DNA of 64,000 nucleotides from a bacterium. Its GTDB lineage: Bacteria > Auribacterota > UBA3054. Of this stretch, positions 47,087-55,319 are shown piece after piece (positions within the stretch are counted from its first letter, which is position 1; every line of letters begins with the position of its first letter). The position numbers and the translations under genes are program-made. The stretch is from contig JAGCTE010000040.1 in NCBI GenBank assembly GCA_017963805.1, positions 1-64,000 of the forward strand. The letters run 5' to 3'. Below the pieces are notes generated by a model. It made no database searches and had not been told where the DNA came from. It worked only from the letters and a program-made list of their open reading frames with translations.

Positions 47087-48289
47087 ATGAAGATCAAAAT
47101 GACAACGCCTCTGGTCGAGATGGACGGCGACGAGATGACCAGGATCATCTGGAAGCTCATCAAAGACATCATTATCCTGCCCAATATCGACCTTAAGAGC
47201 GAATACTACGATCTCGGCCTTGAGAACAGGGAAAAGACCGGAGACCAGGTCACAAAAGACGCCGCGGAGGCCAACAAAAAGTACGGCGTGGCCGTCAAGT
47301 GCGCGACCATAACGCCGAACGCCGACCGCGTGAAGGAATATTCGCTTACCAAGATGTGGCCGTCTCCGAACGGCACCATCAGGGCCATTTTGGACGGCAC
47401 GGTCTTCAGGACGCCCATCCTCGTGAAAGGTCTTGTGCCTTACGTCCCCAATTGGAGAAAGCCCATCACCATCGCGCGCCACGCCTACGGCGACATCTAC
47501 AAGAACAGCGAGATGACGGTCCCGGCCGGCTCCAAGGCGGAACTCGTCGTGACGGCGCCCGACGGAACCGAAACACGCCAGTTGATCCATGATTTCAAGG
47601 GAAACGGCATCGTCCAGGGCGTCCACAACACCGACGAGTCGATCGGCAATTTCGCTGCGTCCTGCTTCGAATTCGCGCTGTATAAAAAAGAGGACCTCTG
47701 GTTCGCCGCCAAGGACACCATCTCGAAAAAATACGACCACCGCTTCAAGGATATCTTCAACGAGATCTATGAGGATGCCTACAGGGCTAAGTTTGAGAAA
47801 GCCGGGATAACCTTCTTCTACACCCTTATCGACGACGCGGTCGCGCGCGCGGTGAGGTCGGAAGGCGGCTTCATCTGGGCCTGCAAGAACTATGACGGCG
47901 ACGTCTTCTCCGATCTTATCGCCACGGCTTACGGAAGCCTGGCGATGATGACGTCCGTTCTGGTCTCTCCCAGCGGCGCCTGCGAATACGAGGCGGCTCA
48001 CGGCACGGTCCAGCGCCACTACTACAAGTATCTCAAGGGCGAAAAGACTTCCACCAATTCCGTCGCCACTATTTTCGCCTGGAGCGGGGCTCTGAGGAAA
48101 AGAGGGGAGCTGGACGGGAATTCCGAACTGGTCTCCTTCGCCGACAGGCTAGAATCGGCGACGCTTGGGACCATAGAGGAAGGGGAGATGACCAAAGATC
48201 TCTATCTCGTTTCCACGCTTGAGAATAAAAAGGCCCTGGGCACCGAGGAATTCCTCGAGGCGATAGCGGGCCGCCTCGCGCAGTCTTGA
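47087..48289 (+). CDS. icd: NADP-dependent isocitrate dehydrogenase, eukaryotic-like (type II)
   Basis: 400 residues. The sequence begins [19 protein letters not shown], typical of eukaryotic-type dimeric IDH rather than E. coli Icd. Other motifs: [87 protein letters not shown] and the C-terminal MTKDLY. It catalyses oxidative decarboxylation of isocitrate. GAGGAG lies 6 bases upstream of the ATG. No clear promoter follows the terminator, so the source of transcription is uncertain. Confidence 0.95.
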   Translation: MKIKMTTPLVEMDGDEMTRIIWKLIKDIIILPNIDLKSEYYDLGLENREKTGDQVTKDAAEANKKYGVAVKCATITPNADRVKEYSLTKMWPSPNGTIRAILDGTVFRTPILVKGLVPYVPNWRKPITIARHAYGDIYKNSEMTVPAGSKAELVVTAPDGTETRQLIHDFKGNGIVQGVHNTDESIGNFAASCFEFALYKKEDLWFAAKDTISKKYDHRFKDIFNEIYEDAYRAKFEKAGITFFYTLIDDAVARAVRSEGGFIWACKNYDGDVFSDLIATAYGSLAMMTSVLVSPSGACEYEAAHGTVQRHYYKYLKGEKTSTNSVATIFAWSGALRKRGELDGNSELVSFADRLESATLGTIEEGEMTKDLYLVSTLENKKALGTEEFLEAIAGRLAQS

Positions 48290-48314
48290 CTTTGAGAGGC
48301 GTATCTGATAGCAT
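48286..48314 (+). promoter_or_regulatory. Sigma70-type promoter overlapping the icd stop codon
   Basis: TTGACT (48286-48291, sharing its TGA with the icd stop) and TAGCAT (48309-48314) are exactly 17 bases apart. It would drive ftsB and the two tRNA genes; the start is expected near 48321 and an AAGAGG ribosome binding site lies before the ftsB ATG. Confidence 0.75.
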
Positions 48315-48338
48315 ATTGAAACCATATTTTAAGAGGTT

Positions 48339-48602
48339 ATGCGTTTTATCATCATTCTTTTGGTCCTGACGATCCTTGCGATCTTCGCGATCCTCACCTT
48401 CCAGCCCGCCAGCGTTGAGCTGAGGGAACTTGAGAAGACGGAGAGAGAAAAAGCCGCGGAAGCCGCCAGGCTGAGGATCGAGAATGAGCAGCTGAAAAAG
48501 GAACTGCACCTCCTGAAGTATGACAAATTTTACCTCGAGAAGTTCGCCAGGGAAAATTTCGGCCTTAGCAAAACGAACGAGTTGATCTTCAAATTCGAAT
48601 AA
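48339..48602 (+). CDS. ftsB: FtsB/DivIC-like septum formation initiator
   Basis: 87 residues: one N-terminal membrane helix (about 3-21), a leucine-zipper coiled coil (about 28-65) and the short family ending FARENFGLSKTNELIF. FtsB acts with FtsL and FtsQ at the division site. Identity is inferred from architecture and the VAREKLGL-like ending. Its stop codon is 7 bases before the initiator tRNA with no terminator between, so mRNA and tRNAs are apparently one transcript. Confidence 0.75.
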   Translation: MRFIIILLVLTILAIFAILTFQPASVELRELEKTEREKAAEAARLRIENEQLKKELHLLKYDKFYLEKFARENFGLSKTNELIFKFE

Positions 48603-48609
48603 ACAGTGC

Positions 48610-48686
<77 letters not shown>

Positions 48687-48695
48687 AAAATATTT

Positions 48696-48772
48696 GGCGG
48701 AGTAGCTCAGTTGGTCAGAGCAGCGGAATCATAATCCGCGTGTCGTGGGTTCGACTCCCTCCTCCGCTACCA
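48696..48772 (+). tRNA. tRNA-Met (CAT), probably elongator
   Basis: 77 bases with encoded CCA. Acceptor GGCGGAG pairs with CTCCGCT (G1:U72 wobble), anticodon stem GCGGA/TCCGC, loop ATCATAA with anticodon CAT. It lacks the unpaired 1-72 end, so it is not the initiator. A tRNA-Ile2 (lysidine-modified CAT) is the alternative; the body resembles elongator Met tRNAs more. Confidence 0.9.
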
Positions 48773-48778
48773 ATTCTT

Positions 48779-48807
48779 ACGGCGGTCGTTTGACCGCCGT
48801 TTTTTTT
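48779..48807 (+). terminator. Rho-independent terminator after the tRNA pair
   Basis: A nine-pair stem ACGGCGGTC/GACCGCCGT with loop GTTT is followed by seven T. It ends the ftsB-tRNA transcript, and the next promoter starts four bases later. Confidence 0.93.
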
Positions 48808-48810
48808 ACC

Positions 48811-48839
48811 TTGACACCCGTACCTTATTCTCATAAAAT
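48811..48839 (+). promoter_or_regulatory. Sigma70-type promoter of the DHH phosphoesterase gene
   Basis: TTGACA (48811-48816) and TAAAAT (48834-48839), exactly 17 bases apart. The start would fall near 48846, only about four bases before the ATG at 48850, and no Shine-Dalgarno sequence is present: a nearly leaderless mRNA. Confidence 0.8.
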
Positions 48840-48849
48840 ATTAATAATA

Positions 48850-49893
48850 ATGAAATATTCTAATTCACAGTTCCGCTCGATGCTGATCAGCGATCGCACC
48901 GAAAGAAAGATCCCCCGGCTCGAAGGACTCGTCGGGAAGAACGACAGGCTTGCCATCCTTATGTACGGCGAGCCGGACCCGGACTCCCTTTCCTCGGCCT
49001 GGGCTCTCATGGAGTTCACAAAGGACCTTGCCGGAAGCGTTGAGATCATATCCCTGGAACCCATAAAGCGCCAGCAGAACCAGCTTTTCGCCCGCAAACT
49101 GAAGATCCCCTTCACTATCCAGCACGATATCGCCTGGGACAAATACACGAAATTCGCCCTCGTCGACGCTCAGCCGGACTTTTTCAAGCCGCTTTTGCCC
49201 ATCACCTTCGACGTCATAATCGACCATCATCCCAAGAAGGGCAAATATCCTTTCAGGTTCTCGGACATCAGGCCCCGCTACGGTTCGACCGCCACGATAC
49301 TCCTTGAGTATCTTCTGACTTCCCAGGTGACCGTCGGCAAACGGCTTGCGACCGCCCTCTGCTACGGATTGAGCACCGACACGGACGATCTGGTCCGCGG
49401 CGTCTCGACGCAGGATGTGGCGGCTTACGGTTATCTTAAGCCCAAGTGCGACTTCCAGCTCCTGCATTCCCTGGAGCTTGCTGAGATACCCAGGACTTAC
49501 GCCCCTTATTTTACGGAGGCCCTCCAGACGGTCCAGGCCGGAGGCTTGTGCCCGGTCATCTGTTTCTCCAAACTGCCTTCCGCGGACATCTGCGTACATA
49601 TTGCCGACTTCCTCTCCCAGTTCACCAGCATGAAGTGGGTGGCCGTAGGCGGCGTCTGCGACAACGTCATGCACGTTGTCATGCGCGAGAGCTCTTTGGG
49701 GGCGGACGTGGGCAAAATAGCGAGGGCCAAGCTCTCGAAATACGGCAGCGCCGGCGGCCACAGGGGCAAATCCAGGGCCGCCATACCCAAAGAGGTGGTG
49801 GAGGGAGCGCTGGGCAAAGATCCCTCCAACGCGGCCCTCACAACGTGGCTGAGGGGCATTCTGATATCCGGAACGAAAAAGAGTCTTAAATAA
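48850..49893 (+). CDS. DHH-family phosphoesterase (NrnA/RecJ-like)
   Basis: 347 residues from ATG 48850, chosen because the promoter lies just upstream; an in-frame GTG at 48745 lies inside the tRNA and is not credible. Motif I-like ILMYGEPDPDSLSSAWAL, then ALVDAQPD, the DHH motif in DVIIDHHPKKGK, and YGLSTDTDDL. The C-terminal DHHA1 domain ends with SAGGHRGKSRAAIP. Such enzymes cleave short oligonucleotides or cyclic-dinucleotide-derived dinucleotides; the exact substrate is unknown. topA follows after 14 bases. Confidence 0.85.
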   Translation: MKYSNSQFRSMLISDRTERKIPRLEGLVGKNDRLAILMYGEPDPDSLSSAWALMEFTKDLAGSVEIISLEPIKRQQNQLFARKLKIPFTIQHDIAWDKYTKFALVDAQPDFFKPLLPITFDVIIDHHPKKGKYPFRFSDIRPRYGSTATILLEYLLTSQVTVGKRLATALCYGLSTDTDDLVRGVSTQDVAAYGYLKPKCDFQLLHSLELAEIPRTYAPYFTEALQTVQAGGLCPVICFSKLPSADICVHIADFLSQFTSMKWVAVGGVCDNVMHVVMRESSLGADVGKIARAKLSKYGSAGGHRGKSRAAIPKEVVEGALGKDPSNAALTTWLRGILISGTKKSLK

Positions 49894-49907
49894 AATTAAG
49901 GAGTTTT

Positions 49908-52286
49908 ATGGCAAATCGCGGACTTATAGTCGTTGAGTCGCCTTCCAAGATTAAGACCATCCATCAGATCGTCGGCAACAAGTATGTTATAAAAGCGACG
50001 ATCGGCCACATCATGGAGATGCCAAAATCGCGTCTCGGAGTCGATGTGGAGGACGGCTTCAAAGTAACCTTGAAACCTCTTCGCGGCAAGAGCAACGTCA
50101 TAAGCGACCTGAAGAAGGCCGCCTCGGAAGCCGGCGAGATATATTTGGCAACCGACCCTGATAGGGAAGGCGAGGCCATTGCGGAACACGTCTACAGCAT
50201 TCTCCCGCACTCCAAGAGGATCCACCGCATCATGTTCAACGCCATCACGCCGTCTGAAATAAACAACGCGCTCGAGAATCCCACGACCATAAACTTGAAG
50301 AGAGTGGACGCCCAGAAGGCGAGGAGAGCCATCGACAGGCTGATCGGATATCTGCTTTCCCCGGAAGCCTCCTTCTACATGGGCGAAAAGAATTTTTCCG
50401 TCGGCCGCGTCCAGAGCCCGGCGGTCGGCTTGATCGTCGAAAGGGAAAGGGAAATAGCCAACTTCCAGCCGGTGCCGTACTGGCTCATAAAAGCCGATTA
50501 CGAGATAGGGAAACAGGTCTTCACGGCGCAGCTCAAGAGCGGAAGAGTCGAGAACGAAGCCGAAGCGGAGAAGATCTATGAAGCGCTGAAGAACGCCAAG
50601 GACCACACCGTCAAGGCGATCGAGAAGTCCGAATTCTCCCGCAACCCCATGCCTCCCTTTATCACCTCGACTTTCCAGCGCGCGGCTTTCAGGGCCTACC
50701 ACTTCGATCCCAAGTTCTCCATGGAGATCGCCCAGACGCTCTACCAGGGCGTCGAGATCAGGGGCCGCCAGGTCGCTCTCATCACTTACATGCGAACCGA
50801 CTCCACCAGGATCTCGAAAGAGGGCATGGATATGGCCCAGAAACAGATCGAGAAGCAGTACGGCGAGCAGTATTACCAGCGCCGCTTCTACAAGAGCAAA
50901 AAGGGCGCCCAGGACGCCCACGAGGCCATTCGCCCGGCGCATCCCGAGATCACGCCGGAATCCGTTAAGGACGTCCTTACGGAGCCCTGCTTCAAGATCT
51001 ATTCGCTGATCTACAAGCGCTGGCTCGCCTCGCAGATGAAGCCGGCCCTTTACGACAAGACGAAAGCGACCATCATGTCTGACGGCATCGAGATGGAAGC
51101 GGAAGGCAAGACGCTGAAGTTCGAGGGATACCTCAAGGCTTACGGCTACGATCTGTCCGAAGAGGAAGAAGACGATTCCGAATCCGGCCTCCCGCCCCTT
51201 TCTGAAAACGTGAGCCTTGCCATGAAAGAGGCCCGCTGCGAAAGAAAAGAGACCCTGCCCCCGCCGCGCTACAACAGCGGAAGTCTGGTCGAAAAGCTGG
51301 AGAAGCTCAACATCGGCCGCCCCTCGACTTACGCCACGATCGTCGACAAGATAAGGGAAAGGCAGTACGTCGAGGAGACGCGCCCGAAAAGGGAGTTCAA
51401 GCCGACGGAAAGGGGATTCAGGCTCTACGACTACCTGAAGGAAAAACGCCCGCTGGTCATGAACTACGACTACACCGCGGATCTTGAAAAAGACCTGGAC
51501 GAGATAGAGGACGGCGACAAAGATTACCAAACCGTCATGGACAAGCTCTTCGAGCCCCTGAAGGAGGTCTACTCCAACCAGTCGGGGTTCATGGTCAGCA
51601 AGCCGACCTTAAAGCAGCTCGACATGGCCAAAAGGCTGGCGTCCGCCGCCAAGATCGAGATCCCGGAAAGCGCGCTGGTCAACGCCAAGGAGCTCTCCAA
51701 GTGGATCGACGAGACGAAGGACAAGCTTGGCAGCAGCCTTGTTTTGCCGCCCAGCGAGAAGCAGCTCTCCTACGCCGAGAAGCTCTCCAATGACACCGGC
51801 ATTCCCATAACGGACGAGATGCGTCTGTCGGCTGAGAAGATCTCCAGCTTCATAGACACCGCTTCCAAAATTTTGGAGCACAAGATGAGAAGCGCCATGC
51901 ACCCCATCAGGGTGAACTACGTCATCGACGAAGAACAGCACACCAAGGAGCACGGCGAGCTGAACATTATCGACATAATCGACGAGAAAGAGAAGAAAGC
52001 CGTCGGCCTTAAGACAGGGCTTTCCCAGACCACCTGGATCCCCAGGAGCCAGATCGTCTTTTTGAGCGACGACGTCATAACTCTGAAGAGCGAATGGGCG
52101 CTCCAGAAGTTCATTGAGAAGAAGCCCGACCAGAAAGCTTTCGCCAACGGCAAGGGCAAAGGCAAGGGCGCAAAAGCCAAAGCCAAAGCCAAGGAAGCCA
52201 CCGCGGAAAAAAAGACCGCCGCCAAGAAACCGGCCGCCGGGAAAACGGCGGCCAAAAAGACCGGCGCGAAAACTAAGAAAGCATGA
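49908..52286 (+). CDS. topA: DNA topoisomerase I (type IA) with an unusual C terminus
   Basis: 792 residues. The Toprim domain (LIVVESPSKIKTIHQIVG, ATDPDREGEAIAEH) and catalytic Tyr294 (ALITYMRTDSTR) are intact, with DAHEAIRPAHP and LNIGRPSTYATIVDKI further on. The zinc ribbons typical of the C terminus are absent: no CxxC pairs. In their place are two repeats (about 566-604 and 615-652; both with the pattern KQL..A..L...... followed by S..ID) and a Lys/Ala-rich histone H1-like tail (about 745-792). AAGGAG precedes the start. It overlaps the next gene by four bases (ATGA). Confidence 0.95.
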   Translation: MANRGLIVVESPSKIKTIHQIVGNKYVIKATIGHIMEMPKSRLGVDVEDGFKVTLKPLRGKSNVISDLKKAASEAGEIYLATDPDREGEAIAEHVYSILPHSKRIHRIMFNAITPSEINNALENPTTINLKRVDAQKARRAIDRLIGYLLSPEASFYMGEKNFSVGRVQSPAVGLIVEREREIANFQPVPYWLIKADYEIGKQVFTAQLKSGRVENEAEAEKIYEALKNAKDHTVKAIEKSEFSRNPMPPFITSTFQRAAFRAYHFDPKFSMEIAQTLYQGVEIRGRQVALITYMRTDSTRISKEGMDMAQKQIEKQYGEQYYQRRFYKSKKGAQDAHEAIRPAHPEITPESVKDVLTEPCFKIYSLIYKRWLASQMKPALYDKTKATIMSDGIEMEAEGKTLKFEGYLKAYGYDLSEEEEDDSESGLPPLSENVSLAMKEARCERKETLPPPRYNSGSLVEKLEKLNIGRPSTYATIVDKIRERQYVEETRPKREFKPTERGFRLYDYLKEKRPLVMNYDYTADLEKDLDEIEDGDKDYQTVMDKLFEPLKEVYSNQSGFMVSKPTLKQLDMAKRLASAAKIEIPESALVNAKELSKWIDETKDKLGSSLVLPPSEKQLSYAEKLSNDTGIPITDEMRLSAEKISSFIDTASKILEHKMRSAMHPIRVNYVIDEEQHTKEHGELNIIDIIDEKEKKAVGLKTGLSQTTWIPRSQIVFLSDDVITLKSEWALQKFIEKKPDQKAFANGKGKGKGAKAKAKAKEATAEKKTAAKKPAAGKTAAKKTGAKTKKA

Positions 52287-53404
52287 ATCCCAATAGAGAG
52301 AAATTAGCCGAGCGCTACGAGTTTTTCCAGAACGTCTTTTTCCTTCTGGACTACCTTGTGCTGGGTCTCTTCCTTTTCATCCTCCTCGTCGGGGGGAGGG
52401 GATCGCTTTCGCTTGCGGTCTGGCACAGGACTGTGGAAGCCGTCAACGGCAATTTCTGGCTTTCGACGCTGCTTTTCGTTTTCATCGTCCAGGCCGCCTA
52501 CCAGATCGTCACGTTCCCTTACACCTACGCGAAAGATTACAGGCTTGAAAAAGTTTTCGACCTCAGCAACCAGACTTTTGGCGGCTGGTTTTGGGACCTA
52601 ATAAAAAGCGCTTTCCTGACTACGCTTCTGCTTCTGGCCGCCCTGCTCTTCTGCTACGCCATGATGCGCTTTTTGGGGCAATGGTGGTTTCTGGCGGCGG
52701 GCGCCGGCTGGATATTCCTGCAGATCGTTCTGGGCATGCTCTTCCCGGTCGTCATTCTTCCGCTCTTCTACAAGAGCGAGGAGATAAAGGAGCACCCCTG
52801 CAAAGAGCGCCTCATAAAAATGCTCGAATCCAACGGATTGAAAGTGACGGGCCTTTACAGGCTCGACCTTTCGGAGAAGACGAAGAAAGCCAACGCCATG
52901 CTCTGCGGCCTCGGCGCGACGAGGAGAGTCATGATGTCCGACGCTCTGCTTGAATATCCCGAGGACGAGATCATCGCCGTCATGGCGCACGAAGTCGGCC
53001 ATTACAAAAGGCGCCACATCTGGAAGCTGGCCGCCCTGCACGCGGTTCTGATCCTGCTCGGCCTTTTCTTGCTCTCGAAAGTTTTGGCTCTTTACTGCGC
53101 CAGGGCGGGCATCGATTATTCCGCGGCCGGATCGTACCCGGTGTTCCTGCTTTTCTTCTCCCTCTGGCAGCTTGTCACGATGCCCATAACGAACGGCTTC
53201 TCGAGGAAGTGCGAAACGGAAGCCGATCTTTTCGCGCTCCAGTCGACCGGGCTTGGCAAAGCTTTCGCTTCGGCCCTAACGAGGCTGGCGGAGGGAAACC
53301 TCGCGGTCCTTTATGTGCCGCGAATCATTGAGATTTTTCTATACAGTCATCCCGCCACCGGCAAAAGGATAAAAATGGCGGAAAATTGGGAAGGTAAATT
53401 ATGA
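52283..53404 (+). CDS. Ste24/CAAX-like M48 membrane metalloprotease
   Basis: 373 residues with about six hydrophobic segments. The zinc motif is HEVGH at 236-240 (MAHEVGHYKRRH), and CETEADLFALQ supplies the likely third ligand (Glu). Family features include LFPVVILPLFYKSEEIKE and YRLDLSEKTKKANAMLCGLG. This is the CAAX prenyl protease 1-like branch; in bacteria it is thought to act in membrane protein quality control. It overlaps topA and hisS by four bases each. Confidence 0.9.
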   Translation: MNPNREKLAERYEFFQNVFFLLDYLVLGLFLFILLVGGRGSLSLAVWHRTVEAVNGNFWLSTLLFVFIVQAAYQIVTFPYTYAKDYRLEKVFDLSNQTFGGWFWDLIKSAFLTTLLLLAALLFCYAMMRFLGQWWFLAAGAGWIFLQIVLGMLFPVVILPLFYKSEEIKEHPCKERLIKMLESNGLKVTGLYRLDLSEKTKKANAMLCGLGATRRVMMSDALLEYPEDEIIAVMAHEVGHYKRRHIWKLAALHAVLILLGLFLLSKVLALYCARAGIDYSAAGSYPVFLLFFSLWQLVTMPITNGFSRKCETEADLFALQSTGLGKAFASALTRLAEGNLAVLYVPRIIEIFLYSHPATGKRIKMAENWEGKL

Positions 53405-54666
53405 ACGAGATACAGTCTCTGAGAGGAACGGCCGACATTCTTCCGCCGCAGAGCGCCCTTTGGAACGAAGTGGAACGCAAGGTCAGGGAGCATTTCGAAC
53501 GCTACGGCTATGAGAACATCAGAACGCCCATAATCGAGCAGAGCGAGCTTTTCATGCGCTCCATCGGCGAAGACACCGACATCGTGGAAAAGGAGATGTA
53601 CACCTTCTGCGACCGCAAGGGGAGAAGCATAACTTTGCGTCCGGAAGGCACGGCCTGCGTCGTCAGGGCCGCCATGCAGCACGAGCTTCTGGGCCAAAAG
53701 ATCAGGAAGTTCTACTACATGGGCCCGATGTTCCGCTACGAAAGGCCCCAGGCCGGGCGCCAGCGCCAGTTCCACCAGCTGGGCGTCGAGATGTTCGGCA
53801 CTTACAGCCCGCTCGCGGACGCCGAGACCATCTCCATGATGGTGAGGCTTTTTGAAATGCTCGGCCTAAAGGGCGTCTCCGTCAACATCAATACGCTTGG
53901 CGACAAGGAAAGCCTTGAAAAGTACCGCGGCGTCCTAAGGGAACGCGCGCGCGCCAACTTCGACAAGTTCTGCCCTGACTGCCAGCGCAGGCTGGAAAGA
54001 AACGTGCTGAGGCTTCTGGACTGCAAGGTGCCAACCTGCCAGGAGATCTTCAAAAGCGATCTGCCGAGCATCAAGGACTGCCTCTCCGATGAAGCGAAGA
54101 AGCACTACGAGACCGTCCTGAAGGCGCTGGACGACATGGGCATCAGCTATTGTGAGAAGCCCCAGCTCGTGAGAGGCCTCGACTACTACACGCACACCAT
54201 TTTCGAAGTGACGCACAACTCCCTGGGCTCCCAGGACGCCTTGGGCGGCGGAGGCCGCTACAACGACCTCGTGGAGAGCATGGGAGGCGCTCCTACGGGC
54301 GCCGTGGGCTTCGCGATAGGCGAGGAAAGGCTCATGATAGCGCTTTCCGCCATCAGAAAGGAAGAGGAGTGTCTTCCCATGACCGACCTCTTCATGGTCT
54401 CGATGGACGAGGAGGCGATAGGGGAGAACCTTGTGCTTTCGGATTCGCTGCGCTCTGTCGGCGTTTCCGTCGCCCTGCTGCCGGAAAAAGCTTCCGTCAA
54501 ATCCCAGTTCCGCCAGGCCAACGCCTCCCTTTCCCCCTTTGTCTTGATAAGGGGAGGGGACGAAAGGGCAAAGGGCGTCTGGAACCTTAAGGACATGAAG
54601 AACGGCACCCAGAAAGAAGTCACCAAGGAAGAAATTTTAGCTTTCTTCAAGGAGATAAAGAAATGA
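53401..54666 (+). CDS. hisS: Histidyl-tRNA synthetase
   Basis: 421-residue class II synthetase. Motif 1 and 2 are SLRGTADILPPQ... and TLRPEGTACVVRA with FRYERPQAGRQRQFHQLGVE; histidine motifs are QLVRGLDYYTHTIFEV and ALGGGGRYNDLVESMGG. The C-terminal anticodon domain covers about 325-421. It overlaps the protease gene before it and the nitroreductase gene after it by four bases each. Confidence 0.97.
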   Translation: MNEIQSLRGTADILPPQSALWNEVERKVREHFERYGYENIRTPIIEQSELFMRSIGEDTDIVEKEMYTFCDRKGRSITLRPEGTACVVRAAMQHELLGQKIRKFYYMGPMFRYERPQAGRQRQFHQLGVEMFGTYSPLADAETISMMVRLFEMLGLKGVSVNINTLGDKESLEKYRGVLRERARANFDKFCPDCQRRLERNVLRLLDCKVPTCQEIFKSDLPSIKDCLSDEAKKHYETVLKALDDMGISYCEKPQLVRGLDYYTHTIFEVTHNSLGSQDALGGGGRYNDLVESMGGAPTGAVGFAIGEERLMIALSAIRKEEECLPMTDLFMVSMDEEAIGENLVLSDSLRSVGVSVALLPEKASVKSQFRQANASLSPFVLIRGGDERAKGVWNLKDMKNGTQKEVTKEEILAFFKEIKK

Positions 54667-55310
54667 ACAGATCAAGGCTGACGAACATCATTTTGACGAC
54701 CATCCTCGTAATAGGCGTCGCCATCCTCGTCGTCCAGATGCAGAACGCCAAGGAAAAACGCAACGCCAAGGGCGCGGAATACGGGACGGCCGCGGCCGAA
54801 ATGAAAACGGGTGAAAAAAGCGCCCTGGACGTCATCTTCTCGAGGAAGAGCGTCAGGCATTACACGGATCGGGAAGTGGAAACGGAAAAACTCATGACGC
54901 TCGTCAAGGCCGGCATGGCCGCGCCGACGGGCATGAACCGCCAGCCCTGGTCCTTCATAGTGGTGACCAACATGACGCAGCTTGCCCCCATAAGCGACAT
55001 GACAGGCCTCATGATGCTTAAGAAAGCCAAGGCCGCCATCATTGTCCTCGGCAAGAAGGACGAGAAGTTCTGGCAGCAGGACTGCTCGGCCGCGACCGAG
55101 AACATTCTTCTGGCCGCCGAAGCCCTGGGACTGGGCGCCGTCTGGTGCGCCGGGTATCCTTTGACGGACCGCGTTGACAATTACAAGAAACTCTTCAATT
55201 ACAGCGAAGACTACGAAGTCCTTTCTCTCATCTCCATCGGCTATCCCACGGGCGAAGACCAGCCCAAGGACAAATACAAAGAGGAAAAGATCCACTGGAA
55301 CCGCTGGTGA
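54663..55310 (+). CDS. Membrane-anchored nitroreductase-family protein
   Basis: 215 residues. A hydrophobic N-terminal anchor (about 7-25) is followed by a charged linker and a nitroreductase fold (FMN-binding): FSRKSVRHYTDREV, AGMAAPTGMNRQPWSFIVV, DCSAATENILLAAEALGLGAVWCAGYP and LISIGYPTGE. The anchor sets it apart from soluble nitroreductases, and its linker suggests an extracytoplasmic or membrane-tethered placement. Substrate unknown. Confidence 0.8.
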   Translation: MNRSRLTNIILTTILVIGVAILVVQMQNAKEKRNAKGAEYGTAAAEMKTGEKSALDVIFSRKSVRHYTDREVETEKLMTLVKAGMAAPTGMNRQPWSFIVVTNMTQLAPISDMTGLMMLKKAKAAIIVLGKKDEKFWQQDCSAATENILLAAEALGLGAVWCAGYPLTDRVDNYKKLFNYSEDYEVLSLISIGYPTGEDQPKDKYKEEKIHWNRW

Positions 55311-55319
55311 CGACAGGTG

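Noticed and set aside
48696-48772. tRNA-Ile2 with lysidine-modified CAT anticodon
   Set aside because: The body and acceptor stem resemble elongator tRNA-Met more; kept as an alternative in the entry.
48745-48849. Upstream GTG start for the DHH phosphoesterase
   Set aside because: It would place the start inside the tRNA and terminator, before the promoter.
52140-52286. Repeat array or low-complexity insertion at the end of topA
   Set aside because: It is the coding of the Lys/Ala-rich tail, in frame, and not an independent repeat element.
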